A DNA stretch of 35,106 nt from Oscillospiraceae bacterium (GCA_015064395.1 SVSH01000022.1:1-35106); one strand, 5' to 3'. Positions 23,843 to 33,080 are shown, counted from the first letter of the stretch. Program-made: numbers and translations. The notes: generated by a model from the sequence alone, not told the origin.

Positions 23843-26278
23843 ATGAATCAAAATCCCACCGCACAGGAAATCAAAAAGAATCTGGAAGAAAAACTCTCCC
23901 GCTACTTCGGCTGTACTGCGGCTGAAGCATCGCGCGAGCAAATGTATAAGGCGACCGCTATGACGGTCCGCGACCTGCTCACCGACAAGCGCGGCGCCTT
24001 CAAAAAGGACGTCAACCGCGCAGGGGCTAAGCGTGTGTACTATATGTGCATGGAATTTTTGCTTGGCCGTTCTCTCAAAACCAACCTTGGCAACCTCGGT
24101 CTTGCCGAAAAATACGGCGAGGCGCTTCGCGAGCTCGGTGCCGATCTTGACGATCTGTACGAGTGCGAGCCCGATGCGGGTCTTGGCAACGGCGGTCTTG
24201 GCCGTCTTGCCGCCTGCTTTATGGACTCGCTGTCCTCGCTGGGCTATCCCGCGACCGGCTTTTCCATTTGCTACGACTACGGCCTGTTCCGTCAGAAGAT
24301 CGTGGACGGTATGCAGGTTGAATTGCCCGACATCTGGCTGCCCGGCGGCGAGGTGTGGCTCGTTCCCCGCACCGACCGTATCTTCAAGGTCAAGCTGGGC
24401 GGTCGCGTCAAGGAGGTCTGGAAAGAGGGACATTTGGAGATCCTGTACGAGGATTGCGAGGAGATCGAGGCTGTTCCTTATGATATGATGATCTCGGGCG
24501 GCGACTCGGATGCCGTCAGCCAGCTGCGCCTGTGGCGTGCACGCGATACGCAAAAGTTTGACATGAGCCTGTTTACCCAGGGTCAGTATGCCCGCGCCGT
24601 CGAAAACGCAACCAACGCAGAGATCATCTCCAAGGTTCTGTATCCCTCGGACAACCACGCAGAGGGTAAGCTGCTTCGCCTGACCCAGCAGTATTTCCTG
24701 GTGTCGGCCTCCTGCCAGAGCATCATCCGCGACCACATGGCAGTCTACGGTACGCTGAACAATCTGCCCGAAAAGGTGGCGATCCACATCAACGACACCC
24801 ACCCGGCGCTGTGTATCCCCGAGCTGATGCGTATCTTCATTGACGACTATTTCTACACCTGGGGCGACGCGTGGAGCATGGTTCAGCGCATCGTTTCCTA
24901 CACCAACCACACCGTCATGCCCGAGGCACTGGAGACCTGGAACGAGGATCTGTTCCGTCTCAAGCTGCCCCGCATCTATACCATCATTCGCGAGATCAAC
25001 GAAAGATTCTGCCGCGATGCTTGGAACGCCTTCCCCGGCAACTGGGACCGCATCTCCAAGATGAGCATTCTCGGTCACGGTCAGGTCCGCATGGCGAACC
25101 TTTCCGTCGTCGGCTCGCACTGCATCAACGGCGTATCCAAGCTGCACTCCAGCATCCTCAAGGAATCCACCTTCAAGGATTTCTACAAGATGTATCCCGA
25201 TCGCTTCACCAACGTTACCAACGGTATCGCACACCGTCGTTGGCTGTGCTACTCCAACCCCGCACTCGCGGGCTTGATCGAGGATTGCATCGGCGACGGC
25301 TATCGCAAGTCGCCCGAGCAGCTCGCCGAGCTTGCCAAATTTGCGGACGATCCCGCAGTACTGGAGCGCCTGCGCGCCATCAAGCACCAGAACAAGATCA
25401 ACTTCGCCAATATGCTCTACCGCAAGACGGGTCAGCTCATCGACACCCACTCGGTGTTCGACGTACAGATCAAGCGTCTGCACGAGTACAAGCGCCAGCT
25501 GCTCAACGCCCTTAACATCATCGGCCTTTACCTGCAGCTCAAGGATAACCCCGATATGGAAATGCAGCCGCAGACCTTCATGTTTGCCGCCAAGGCCGCA
25601 CCGGGCTATGCCATGGCCAAGGAGATCATCCGTCTGATCTGCTACATCAGCGCGGACATTGAGCGTCATCCCAAGATCAAGGAAAAGCTCAACGTCGTCT
25701 TCCTTGAAAACTACAACGTCAGCATGGCTGAGGCGCTGGTTCCCTCGGCCGAGATCAGTGAGCAGATCTCGCTGGCCGGTAAGGAAGCCAGTGGTACGGG
25801 CTGCATGAAGCTGATGATGAATGGTGCTCTGACCATCGGCACGCTGGACGGCGCTAACGTCGAAATGCAGGCCGCCGCAGGTGCTGACAATATGTATATC
25901 TTCGGACTGACCGCCGCAGAGGTGGAATCCATCTGGCTGCGCGGCTACCGCTCCACCGAGTTCTATGCCAACAATATCGGTCTGTCCCGCATCGTCAATC
26001 AGCTCAACATCGGCTTTGCCGGCGAGAGCTTTGCCAACCTTGCTTCTTACCTGCTTTCGGGTGAGCACGGCATCGCCGACCCCTATCTGTGCCTGGCCGA
26101 CTACGAGTCCTACCGCACGACGCACGCCCAGATGATCCGCGACTATGCCGACAAGCAGAAGTGGAACCGCATGTCGCTGCTCAACATTGCCGCATCGGGC
26201 GAGTTTGCCGCTGACCGCAGCATCGAAGAGTACGCACAGCGTATTTGGAATCTGCAGAAGATGCCCAAGCGCTCCTAA
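23843..26278 (+). CDS. glgP: glycogen/alpha-glucan phosphorylase
   Basis: PLP-dependent GT35 enzyme that releases glucose-1-phosphate from alpha-glucan ends. The 811 residues, the normal length, include KRVYYMCMEFLLGRSL, DAGLGNGGLGRLAACFMDS, VAIHINDTHPAL, TNVTNGIAHRRWL, VQIKRLHEYKRQLLN, AAKAAPGYAMAKEII and EASGTGCMKLMMNG with PLP lysine K656. The N-terminal allosteric segment is short, as in other bacterial forms. The ribosome binding site is weak (AGAAAGG about 15 bases before ATG 23843). It is fifth of the glycogen operon, 47 bases after glgA, and could also be read from the promoter within glgA. The long frame on the opposite strand is a shadow. Confidence 0.97.
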   Translation: MNQNPTAQEIKKNLEEKLSRYFGCTAAEASREQMYKATAMTVRDLLTDKRGAFKKDVNRAGAKRVYYMCMEFLLGRSLKTNLGNLGLAEKYGEALRELGADLDDLYECEPDAGLGNGGLGRLAACFMDSLSSLGYPATGFSICYDYGLFRQKIVDGMQVELPDIWLPGGEVWLVPRTDRIFKVKLGGRVKEVWKEGHLEILYEDCEEIEAVPYDMMISGGDSDAVSQLRLWRARDTQKFDMSLFTQGQYARAVENATNAEIISKVLYPSDNHAEGKLLRLTQQYFLVSASCQSIIRDHMAVYGTLNNLPEKVAIHINDTHPALCIPELMRIFIDDYFYTWGDAWSMVQRIVSYTNHTVMPEALETWNEDLFRLKLPRIYTIIREINERFCRDAWNAFPGNWDRISKMSILGHGQVRMANLSVVGSHCINGVSKLHSSILKESTFKDFYKMYPDRFTNVTNGIAHRRWLCYSNPALAGLIEDCIGDGYRKSPEQLAELAKFADDPAVLERLRAIKHQNKINFANMLYRKTGQLIDTHSVFDVQIKRLHEYKRQLLNALNIIGLYLQLKDNPDMEMQPQTFMFAAKAAPGYAMAKEIIRLICYISADIERHPKIKEKLNVVFLENYNVSMAEALVPSAEISEQISLAGKEASGTGCMKLMMNGALTIGTLDGANVEMQAAAGADNMYIFGLTAAEVESIWLRGYRSTEFYANNIGLSRIVNQLNIGFAGESFANLASYLLSGEHGIADPYLCLADYESYRTTHAQMIRDYADKQKWNRMSLLNIAASGEFAADRSIEEYAQRIWNLQKMPKRS

Positions 26279-26301
26279 ATTCATCTCCGAAGGGAATACC
26301 A

Positions 26302-28224
26302 ATGTTACCGCGATTTTACCGTGAATACGACAGGGGGGCTCTGCCCCGCATTCTAAAAACGGTATCGGGAGAGGACGCATCCGACACGGGTGCGTTCTCT
26401 TTTGGCACTGTCATCACACTGGAACTGCAGGTTCCGCGGCGTCTTGGCGCCGCGGCCGTTGTTCTGCGCCTATGCCGCGACGGCCATGAGTCACACGACA
26501 CCCCCTTGACCTTTGTTTCTTGCGATCGGGGCGTGGATATCTATCGCACCACGCTGGATACGAGAGAGCTGTGTGGCGGTGAGGATTGCGGTCTGTTCTT
26601 TTACCACCTTCTGTTTGTGCGCGGATACGATACGCTGTTCACGAGCAGCGAAAACAATTTTGATTTTTGCTTGACCGAACGGGAAGGAGCACCCTTCAGT
26701 CTTTTGGTCTATCAGGCAGATTTTGCGCCGCCTGCCTGGTTTGCGGGTGGTACGATGTACCATATTTTCGTGGACCGCTTCTGCAAAGGCGAAGGCTATG
26801 CCCCCTTGCGCCATGGCGCTACGCTGGATCCCGATTGGGAGGGCGGTATCCCTCAATTTGCCCCCTACCCCGGCGCCCCCTTGGCCAACGACCGCTTTTT
26901 CGGTGGCAATCTTTGGGGTATCATCGAACAGCTTGACTACTTGAAATCTCTTGGCGTGACCGTCCTCTATCTCTCTCCTGTCTTTGAGGCAGCCTCCAAC
27001 CACAAATACGATACGGGCGACTATACGCGGGTCGATGTCGCGTTTGGCGGTGAAGAAGCGTTCGCGCTGTTGATCAAGCAAGCAAAGGAGCGCGGCATCC
27101 GCGTCATCCTGGACGGTGTCTTCAACCACACGGGTGACGACAGCCGCTACTTCAACCGCTACGGTCACTACGACACGCTCGGCGCGTATCAGTCCCCCGA
27201 CTCCCCTTATGCCGCATGGTATACCTTCCGCCGTTTCCCGGAGGAATACGACAGCTGGTGGGGCATTGACATTCTGCCTCGCCTGAACAGCCATCTGCCC
27301 GAGATCCGGGCATATCTGGCCGGACGCGACGGCATCGCCGCCTCGCGTGTAAAGCAAGGTGTTGCTGGCTGGCGACTCGACGTTGCCGACGAGCTGTCGG
27401 ACGCATTTTTGGATGATCTCCGTGGGAGCTTACACGCGGCGGCTGACGAACAGCCCCTGATTATCGGTGAGGTCTGGGAGAACGCCGCCTACAAGATGGC
27501 CTATGGCCGTCGCCGCCGTTACTTACTGGGCGGACAGCTTGACAGCGTCATGAACTACCCCTTGCGAAACGGGCTGATCGCCTTTCTTCGCGACGGCAAC
27601 GCCGAGGCGCTGTACCGCGTGCTCACCGAGCTGTATTGCACCTATCCCCGCCCCGTTTGCCACTCTCTGATGAACGTGCTGGGCACGCATGATACCGAGC
27701 GTATTCTGACCGTTTTGGGCGACGATCGCGTGGGCGACGACCGCTCCAATGCCGCTCTGTCCGTCGCGCGTCTGGCCCCCTGGCAACGCGAAATGGCGAT
27801 TCAAAAGTTGATTTCCGCTTTCACGATCCTATATACCGTATACGGCGTTCCGTCTGTCTTTTACGGTGACGAGGCGGGAATGGAGGGACACCGCGATCCC
27901 TTCTGCCGCCGCCCCTATCCTTGGGGACGCGAGGAGCGCGTGCTGGTCGAGACCGTTCGCTTTCTCGGCGAGCTTCGCCGTACTCACCCAAGCCTTGCAA
28001 AGGGTGCGTTCCGCGTGATCCATCACAGCGCCCGTGCCATCGCGTACGAGCGTGTATTGGGCGACGATCATCTGGTCATCGCCTCTAATATGGGAGAGGA
28101 GGCGTTCACGCTTACCCTTACCGGTCGCTGGAAACGCCTGACTCCCAAAAAGGAAACGGCTGTCCGTTCGCCGATCATGGTGAAGCCCGGTCAGACGGTC
28201 ATCCTGCAGGAGGTGCGAGCATGA
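26302..28224 (+). CDS. GH13 alpha-amylase family enzyme, neopullulanase/cyclomaltodextrinase-like
   Basis: A 640-residue glycoside hydrolase without a signal peptide, so intracellular. An N-terminal beta domain (about 1-145) resembling the CBM34-type domain of maltodextrin-degrading GH13 enzymes precedes the barrel, which begins GGTMYHIFVDRFCKG. Conserved regions: LYLSPVFEAASNHKYDTGDY, DGVFNHTG, GWRLDVADEL (nucleophile D360), IIGEVWEN (acid/base E390) and LGTHDTERIL (D464), followed by GVPSVFYGDEAGMEGHRDP. A C-terminal beta domain closes it. It probably hydrolyses maltodextrins left by GlgP or taken up from outside. The start at 26302 is set by AAGGGA 6 bases upstream; an in-frame extension into glgP is not supported. 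The stop codon overlaps the next gene. Confidence 0.93.
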   Translation: MLPRFYREYDRGALPRILKTVSGEDASDTGAFSFGTVITLELQVPRRLGAAAVVLRLCRDGHESHDTPLTFVSCDRGVDIYRTTLDTRELCGGEDCGLFFYHLLFVRGYDTLFTSSENNFDFCLTEREGAPFSLLVYQADFAPPAWFAGGTMYHIFVDRFCKGEGYAPLRHGATLDPDWEGGIPQFAPYPGAPLANDRFFGGNLWGIIEQLDYLKSLGVTVLYLSPVFEAASNHKYDTGDYTRVDVAFGGEEAFALLIKQAKERGIRVILDGVFNHTGDDSRYFNRYGHYDTLGAYQSPDSPYAAWYTFRRFPEEYDSWWGIDILPRLNSHLPEIRAYLAGRDGIAASRVKQGVAGWRLDVADELSDAFLDDLRGSLHAAADEQPLIIGEVWENAAYKMAYGRRRRYLLGGQLDSVMNYPLRNGLIAFLRDGNAEALYRVLTELYCTYPRPVCHSLMNVLGTHDTERILTVLGDDRVGDDRSNAALSVARLAPWQREMAIQKLISAFTILYTVYGVPSVFYGDEAGMEGHRDPFCRRPYPWGREERVLVETVRFLGELRRTHPSLAKGAFRVIHHSARAIAYERVLGDDHLVIASNMGEEAFTLTLTGRWKRLTPKKETAVRSPIMVKPGQTVILQEVRA

Positions 28225-29363
28225 CGTATCAGCACGCCCTGCGTTATCTGACGCAATCACAGTCCTCGACGAAAACCGCCTCTCTATCTCTCTCCCAGCT
28301 GTTTCCCGCGCCCCTGAAAATGGATACACCACCCGTCATTTTGTGCTTGGGCAAGGGAAAGCAAAGCAGAATCGTGGCAAAGATGCTGTGTGCCATGCTG
28401 TCCCAGGCAAATCTGCCGCATCTGTCCTATCTTCACGACGAGGCTCTTGAACCCAAGCTGCGCTTTTTATACAACGGCAAGCCCATCCCCCCGCCTGTTC
28501 TGTGCCATCACGCCGAGGACATTCGCGCGGCCGAATTGCAACAAATAAAGCAAGCGGGCGCGGACATAGCTCTTCCCACACAGGAGCGGGCCGTGGAGTT
28601 GATCGCCCGCTGTACCGTCGATGGCTCATGCCGCGCCGTCCTGTTGGAATGCGCCGAGGACGTGCCGCTGTTGCGCCTTCTCCTGTCTCGCATTCCCCGC
28701 GCGATCGCCATCACCCTTCTTTCCGAGGACAACAGCATCCCTCGGGAAAGCATCCGCGAGGGTACCCGTGAGGTCATCAGCCCGGCCGGTGGGCAAGAGC
28801 TGTTTCGCCGCATCTCGGACGCCTGCGCGAGGAGCGGCAGCCGCCTGACGCTGGTCGCCGGCGCCTCCTGTCAGCGCACCAACATCACGCCCGCCTCCCA
28901 ACTTCTCCACTACCACGCCTTGCGCGACTGCCGCATCCTGTCGGGTTGTGAGAGGTCCGCTCGCGCCGGCTTCCTTGCCCTGCAGACGGTGCTGTCGCTC
29001 TCCCGTTACGGACTCTCCCTGTCCGAAGACGCTATCCGCACAGGCCTTGGTCGCGCTGACTTGACGCATGACTGTTCCCTGTTGTCGATCAGCCCCCTTG
29101 TTCTCTCGGACGCAGTACAAAACGAGCAGGAGTTAGCCGCAAGCCTGCGTGACCTATCCGCACTTGCCGCCGTCCTTCCCGCACCGCGCCACGTGTGGCT
29201 GGAGGATACGTTGTCCTTCCCCGGGCCTTTACCTGAATGGATCGACCAAAGCCACAAGTCGGACGAGCCCCTGATCCCCCCCGCGAGCGGAAGTGCGGTG
29301 ATCTTGGGGACACGAAATTTCATTGAAAACCTGGCTTCCGGCGCTCACAAACGTCATCTTTGA
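28221..29363 (+). CDS. degenerate FolC/Mur-ligase-like protein of unknown function
   Basis: A 380-residue protein with the layout of folylpolyglutamate synthase but without its active site. The N-terminus MTYQHALRYLTQSQS corresponds to the FolC start, and VILCLGKGKQSRIVAKMLCAML (39-60, quoted in part: LGKGKQSR) occupies the P-loop, where FolC has GTNGKGS. EGTREVISPAGGQELFRR resembles the IKP segment, and SARAGFLALQTVLSL with LSEDAIRTGLGRADL resembles the central-to-C-terminal junction. The C-terminal ligase domain is cut short (380 residues against about 430). It overlaps the GH13 gene by 4 bases and has a perfect AGGAGG site, so it is translated and not an obvious pseudogene. A non-enzymatic role is inference; relation to folate or glycogen is unknown. 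Confidence 0.65.
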   Translation: MTYQHALRYLTQSQSSTKTASLSLSQLFPAPLKMDTPPVILCLGKGKQSRIVAKMLCAMLSQANLPHLSYLHDEALEPKLRFLYNGKPIPPPVLCHHAEDIRAAELQQIKQAGADIALPTQERAVELIARCTVDGSCRAVLLECAEDVPLLRLLLSRIPRAIAITLLSEDNSIPRESIREGTREVISPAGGQELFRRISDACARSGSRLTLVAGASCQRTNITPASQLLHYHALRDCRILSGCERSARAGFLALQTVLSLSRYGLSLSEDAIRTGLGRADLTHDCSLLSISPLVLSDAVQNEQELAASLRDLSALAAVLPAPRHVWLEDTLSFPGPLPEWIDQSHKSDEPLIPPASGSAVILGTRNFIENLASGAHKRHL

Positions 29364-29372
29364 TCCAAAAAC

Positions 29373-29395
29373 TCAAAAAAATCGTAGTTTTTTGA
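29373..29395 (+). terminator. weak AT-rich hairpin after the glycogen operon
   Basis: The arms TCAAAAAA (29373-29380) and TTTTTTGA (29388-29395) lie about 10 bases after the FolC-like stop codon, followed by AACTTTTTTA. The stem contains almost only A-T pairs, so it is a weak terminator candidate; nothing better is present before zapA. Confidence 0.3.
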
Positions 29396-29415
29396 AACTT
29401 TTTTAGCAAAAACCC

Positions 29416-29444
29416 TTTTCATACGGGAAATTTTACGCTATAAT
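29416..29444 (+). promoter_or_regulatory. sigma-A promoter of zapA
   Basis: A perfect TATAAT (29439-29444) and TTTTCA (29416-29421) have a 17-base spacer. The start near 29451 gives a leader of about 48 bases. Confidence 0.65.
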
Positions 29445-29498
29445 GGAGACAGTATAGCATCGCTTCATCTATTTATTAAGAAAGGAATGGTTTCTGTC

Positions 29499-30062
29499 AT
29501 GGCAAAATATACCATTACTATCGCAGACATCGATATCAATATTCATACCGAGGAAACCCCCGAGATGGTCAAAACTCTGGTCGACACGGTCGATCAGCGT
29601 ATCCGCGACCTTGTGAAGGCAAGCCCCCGTCTCTCCAAGAGCGAGGCCGCCATTCTCTGCGCCGTCGATTATTGCGCCGAGCACATCAAGAGCGACACCA
29701 AGACGCGCGAGATGGAGCGTGACTACGTCAAGCTGACCAAGGATCTGGAAACGCTGCGCGAGGAGCACGCAAGACTTCTGCTGGCGGCCGATGAAATGCG
29801 CCGCGAAAACCGCATTCTGCACGACATCATCGCCAAGAGCGTCAACACCCAAAAGAATGCTCCCACCACCGGTGTACAGCTCTCCATCGAGACCAACCAG
29901 GGCGCATCCACTTCGGCGACTGACGTCATGTTCAAGGACGAGCTTGACCCCAATGGTCCTCCCAGAAAGGTTCGTCGCCGTCCCTCCCCCATCAAGGCAA
30001 ATACCCCTGCCAACAACAAGGTCGGTGATATGTTCGATATGCTGACCTTCAAGGACGTCTGA
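29499..30062 (+). CDS. zapA: cell division protein ZapA
   Basis: A small cytosolic protein that binds FtsZ and promotes bundling of its filaments at the division site. The first 95 of 187 residues fit the family: AKYTITIADIDINIHTEETP, then VKTLVDTVDQRIRDLVKASP, then KSEAAILCAVDYCAEHI, followed by a coiled-coil (about 68-105, ERDYVKLTKDLETLREE). The remaining 80 residues are a disordered, Pro/Thr/Asn-rich tail ending in DMFDMLTFKDV; bacterial ZapA is usually only 85-110 residues, so the tail is an extension. ATG 29499 is preferred, since the upstream in-frame ATG 29487 touches the ribosome binding site. A U32 gene follows after 6 bases. Confidence 0.88.
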   Translation: MAKYTITIADIDINIHTEETPEMVKTLVDTVDQRIRDLVKASPRLSKSEAAILCAVDYCAEHIKSDTKTREMERDYVKLTKDLETLREEHARLLLAADEMRRENRILHDIIAKSVNTQKNAPTTGVQLSIETNQGASTSATDVMFKDELDPNGPPRKVRRRPSPIKANTPANNKVGDMFDMLTFKDV

Positions 30063-30068
30063 TCTCAT

Positions 30069-32150
30069 ATGTCCATACACGCAAAACAACCGGGAAGCAA
30101 GCCCGAGTTGCTCTGCCCCGCCGGCTCCCCCCTCGCGCTTGACGCGGCTATAGAGGGTGGAGCCGACGCTGTTTATCTGGGCGGACTCGGCTTCAATGCC
30201 CGTATGAACGCATCCAATTTTGACCGCGAGGCACTCCTCGACGGCATCCGTCGCGCCCACGCCTACGGGGTCAAGGTGTACCTGACACTCAACACGCAGG
30301 TGTATGACCGCGAGCTGTCCGATTATCTGCGCGCCGCGGCCCTGGCACAGGAAGCCGGCGCTGACGCGCTGATCGTGGCTGATCTGGGCGGCGCTTCGCT
30401 CATCCACCGTGCCCTGCCCGACCTTGCCTTACACGCCTCCACCCAGGCCTGTGCCCACGCGGCCGCTTCGGGCGAGGTGCTGAAGAATTTGGGCTTTAGC
30501 CGTATGGTCGTGGCCCGTGAATTATCGCTGGCCAATCTTCGGTCGGCCGTTGAACACTCTCCCATTGAGATCGAGGCCTTTATCCATGGCGCTTTGTGCG
30601 TTTGCCATTCGGGCGGTTGCCTCTTTTCCTCGCTGGTCGGCGGGCGAAGCGGCAACCGCGGCGAATGCGCACAGCCCTGCCGTCTGCCCTATCAAACGCC
30701 CAAAGGACGCAGTGACTATCCCCTTTCGCTCAAGGATCTGTCGCTCGCGCGCCACGTGCCGGCACTGATCGATTGCGGGCTGTCCTCCCTTAAGATCGAG
30801 GGACGTATGCGCTCGCCCGAGTACGTTCTGCGGGTGGCTCGCATTTGGCGGACTCTGCTGGATGAAAACCGCGCCGCGAACGACGACGAAATGCGACTCT
30901 TGGCCGAGGCCTTTTCCCGCGACGGCTTCACCGACGGCTATTTTACCTCCCGTGTGGGTCACCATATGCTGGGGGTCCGCTCCGAGGCGGACAAGCAAGC
31001 GGGACGCACCTTGCCTCCCTTTGGCAACATCACCCGCCGCGTTCCCCTGGATGTGACCTTCACAATGCATCGTGATCATCCTGTCGTCTTGACAGTCAGC
31101 ACGGAAACGCAGACCGCCACGATTCAAGGACCGACCGCCGAGGCTGCCATCCGCGCACCCTTGGATGAGGAGACGATTCGCCGTCAGTTGACCAAGCTGG
31201 GCAACACGCCTTACGAGGCAAGCAAGCTTACCGTCGAGATGGACGAGGGACTCATGCTTCCCATCTCCTCGCTCAACGCCCTGCGCCGCGCCGCCATTGA
31301 GGCACTACAGGAGCAAAGTGTTCCCACCTCCACCTCTTCGGTCGATACAGCGAGGCCCCCTCTGCTCTCACCTCGCACCAAGCGTGCACCCGATGTAACC
31401 AAGAGCGCCTGTATGACAAAGGCCGCACAGTTGACCTCCCGCGCGCAGGACTATTTTGATATTTGCTATCTGCCCGCCGAGGAGATCTTGTCCTTGTCGG
31501 ATGAAGAACGGCAACGCATCGCACAGCACACACAGATCGGTGTCGCCCTTCCTCCCGTTGTGATGGACCACGAGCGCGCCGACGTTTTGGAGCAGTTTCG
31601 TGCTGTCTCTGCCAGCGGCGTGCGCCGCGCATTGGTCGGTAATATCGGACATTTGTCCTTGGCACGCGAGGCGGGACTGGTTTGCGACGGCGATTTTCGA
31701 CTCAACGTTACCAACACGCAGACGGTCTCCGTTTTAGAGTCGCTTGGCGTTCACACGCCCGTCCTCTCGCCTGAATTGACGCTTCCCCAGATCCGAGACA
31801 CCCGGGGCGACGTGCGAACCATTGTTTATGGCCGCGTCCCCCTGATGCTGCTGGAGAAATGCGTCATCCGCGAGGTATCCGACTGCAAGACCTGCGAGAC
31901 AGGCCGCGCAACCCTGACCGACCGCCGAGGCATGGTTTTCCCCATTCTCCGCACGCCCGACCATCGCAACGTCATTTATAACAGCATCCCGACCTACACG
32001 GGTGACCGACAGGATCAACTGCTCCAATACCGCACGGGCGGATGGCATTTTATCTTCTCCGTCGAGTCCCCCCGCGAGGTAGACGCCGTCATTGAGGCCT
32101 ACGAGAAGAGCAAGCCGGCACAGGGACAGGTGCGAAGAATCAATAAATAA
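30069..32150 (+). CDS. U32 family protein, probable RNA hydroxylase (RlhA/TrhP type)
   Basis: A 693-residue member of peptidase family U32, whose best studied members are now known to hydroxylate RNA (E. coli RlhA on 23S rRNA C2501, TrhP on tRNA U34) with an iron-sulfur centre. PELLCPAGSPLALDAAIEGG (12-31) opens the barrel; FIHGALCVCHSGGC and GNRGECAQPCRLPY hold the conserved cysteines C177, C179, C184, C200 and C204; LSSLKIEGRMRSPEYV follows. Its length and the later domain (about 310-690, with DCKTCETGRATL) agree with the long RlhA-like form. The substrate is inferred only from family. It starts 6 bases after zapA and is followed by a strong terminator; the pair zapA-U32 is often seen in Firmicutes. 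Confidence 0.88.
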   Translation: MSIHAKQPGSKPELLCPAGSPLALDAAIEGGADAVYLGGLGFNARMNASNFDREALLDGIRRAHAYGVKVYLTLNTQVYDRELSDYLRAAALAQEAGADALIVADLGGASLIHRALPDLALHASTQACAHAAASGEVLKNLGFSRMVVARELSLANLRSAVEHSPIEIEAFIHGALCVCHSGGCLFSSLVGGRSGNRGECAQPCRLPYQTPKGRSDYPLSLKDLSLARHVPALIDCGLSSLKIEGRMRSPEYVLRVARIWRTLLDENRAANDDEMRLLAEAFSRDGFTDGYFTSRVGHHMLGVRSEADKQAGRTLPPFGNITRRVPLDVTFTMHRDHPVVLTVSTETQTATIQGPTAEAAIRAPLDEETIRRQLTKLGNTPYEASKLTVEMDEGLMLPISSLNALRRAAIEALQEQSVPTSTSSVDTARPPLLSPRTKRAPDVTKSACMTKAAQLTSRAQDYFDICYLPAEEILSLSDEERQRIAQHTQIGVALPPVVMDHERADVLEQFRAVSASGVRRALVGNIGHLSLAREAGLVCDGDFRLNVTNTQTVSVLESLGVHTPVLSPELTLPQIRDTRGDVRTIVYGRVPLMLLEKCVIREVSDCKTCETGRATLTDRRGMVFPILRTPDHRNVIYNSIPTYTGDRQDQLLQYRTGGWHFIFSVESPREVDAVIEAYEKSKPAQGQVRRINK

Positions 32151-32173
32151 GGAAAATGATATAAGAAACGCAA

Positions 32174-32205
32174 AGGCACTTGCGGCCAAATGACCGCAAG
32201 TGCCT
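32174..32205. terminator. intrinsic terminator between convergent genes
   Basis: The 12-bp perfect arms 32174-32185 and 32194-32205 (AGGCACTTGCGG and its complement) have an 8-base loop and are followed by GTTTATCTC on the plus strand and by TTTGCGTTTCTT on the minus strand. It serves the U32 gene and perhaps the XRE gene at 32259 from the other side. Confidence 0.75.
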
Positions 32206-32258
32206 GTTTATCTCTCCAATACCCTGCTCGTTTGGGGTAATCTATGATCCCAAATAGC

Positions 32259-33035
32259 TTACTTCAACTCCTTGATTTTCTCGTTAAAAAACCCAACATA
32301 AGTGTCATATGCGCTGTTTTCTATGATAGCAATGAGTTTTAGTGCTCTTTCTCGTTCCCTCACAGCCTGTGCCTTCATGCCGGCCGATGCATAATATTCA
32401 GCCACCTTCTCCATCATTTGAATCAGATTTTCAAATGATATCCATTTTTGCTTTTCCGCCGCCCCCCATTTGCTCTCCCCTTCTAACAGATAGGCCATCT
32501 CGGTCAGCTTGGTAAAATAGATCTCGGGAATTTGATCGATCGCGGCCTCGGCACTTTTTAGGTCTCCCTTAACCTTGTATGCATACGCCAAAAAGCGTAA
32601 TGCATCGTATTTAATGTCCGGCTGTTTCGTCCGCTCGATCAGAGAGCTGGCGATCGTGATCGTTTCGTCCGGATCCTTTGTGTAATCCAACACATACAAA
32701 AGGTTGTTGAGCAATATCTCGTTATCGGGATATTGGCATAGTCCCTCTTTAAGAATACTTCTGCTTTTTTGGGGGTCTGACTCCCTGTATTTGTATGCCT
32801 CATCAACAATAGCGTCCACTGCCGCTTCGATCTCCTTGAGATTAAATTCAAACAGCTCATCCATGGAAATGCCGCAATAGGCGGCCAAGAGGGGAGCGAG
32901 CGTAATATCCGGCAGAGTAATGTTGTTTTCCCATTTGCTTACCGCTTGAAATGAAACACCAATACTGCTTGCAAGCTGCTCCTGTGTGATTCCACGTTGC
33001 TTACGTAATTCCTTGATTTTGTTCCCAATATTCAT
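32259..33035 (-). CDS. XRE-family regulator with helical (TPR-like) C-terminal domain
   Basis: A 258-residue regulator. Residues 1-65 are a Cro/CI helix-turn-helix: IGNKIKELRKQRGITQEQLA, then IGVSFQAVSKWENN and LPDITLAPLLAAYCGISMDELF. The rest is all helical, with units such as KSRSILKEGLCQYPDNEILLNNLLY and YDALRFLAYAYKVKGDLKSAEAAIDQ that look like tetratricopeptide repeats, a place to bind a peptide or partner protein. GGAGG lies 7 bases before ATG 33035. The gene is visibly richer in A and T than its neighbours and uses codons such as ATA, TTA and AAT freely, which suggests acquisition from another genome. Target and signal are unknown. It diverges from the M23 gene. Confidence 0.9.
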   Translation of the reverse strand: MNIGNKIKELRKQRGITQEQLASSIGVSFQAVSKWENNITLPDITLAPLLAAYCGISMDELFEFNLKEIEAAVDAIVDEAYKYRESDPQKSRSILKEGLCQYPDNEILLNNLLYVLDYTKDPDETITIASSLIERTKQPDIKYDALRFLAYAYKVKGDLKSAEAAIDQIPEIYFTKLTEMAYLLEGESKWGAAEKQKWISFENLIQMMEKVAEYYASAGMKAQAVRERERALKLIAIIENSAYDTYVGFFNEKIKELK

Positions 33036-33080
33036 CGTTGCACCTCCAAATCATCAAGACGGCGCCTGTCTTGTGCTTTC

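Noticed and set aside
23768-26380. 870-codon open frame on the minus strand opposite glgP
   Set aside because: Composition shadow of glgP. The phosphorylase motifs are on the plus strand, and the minus frame has no ribosome binding site or recognisable domain.
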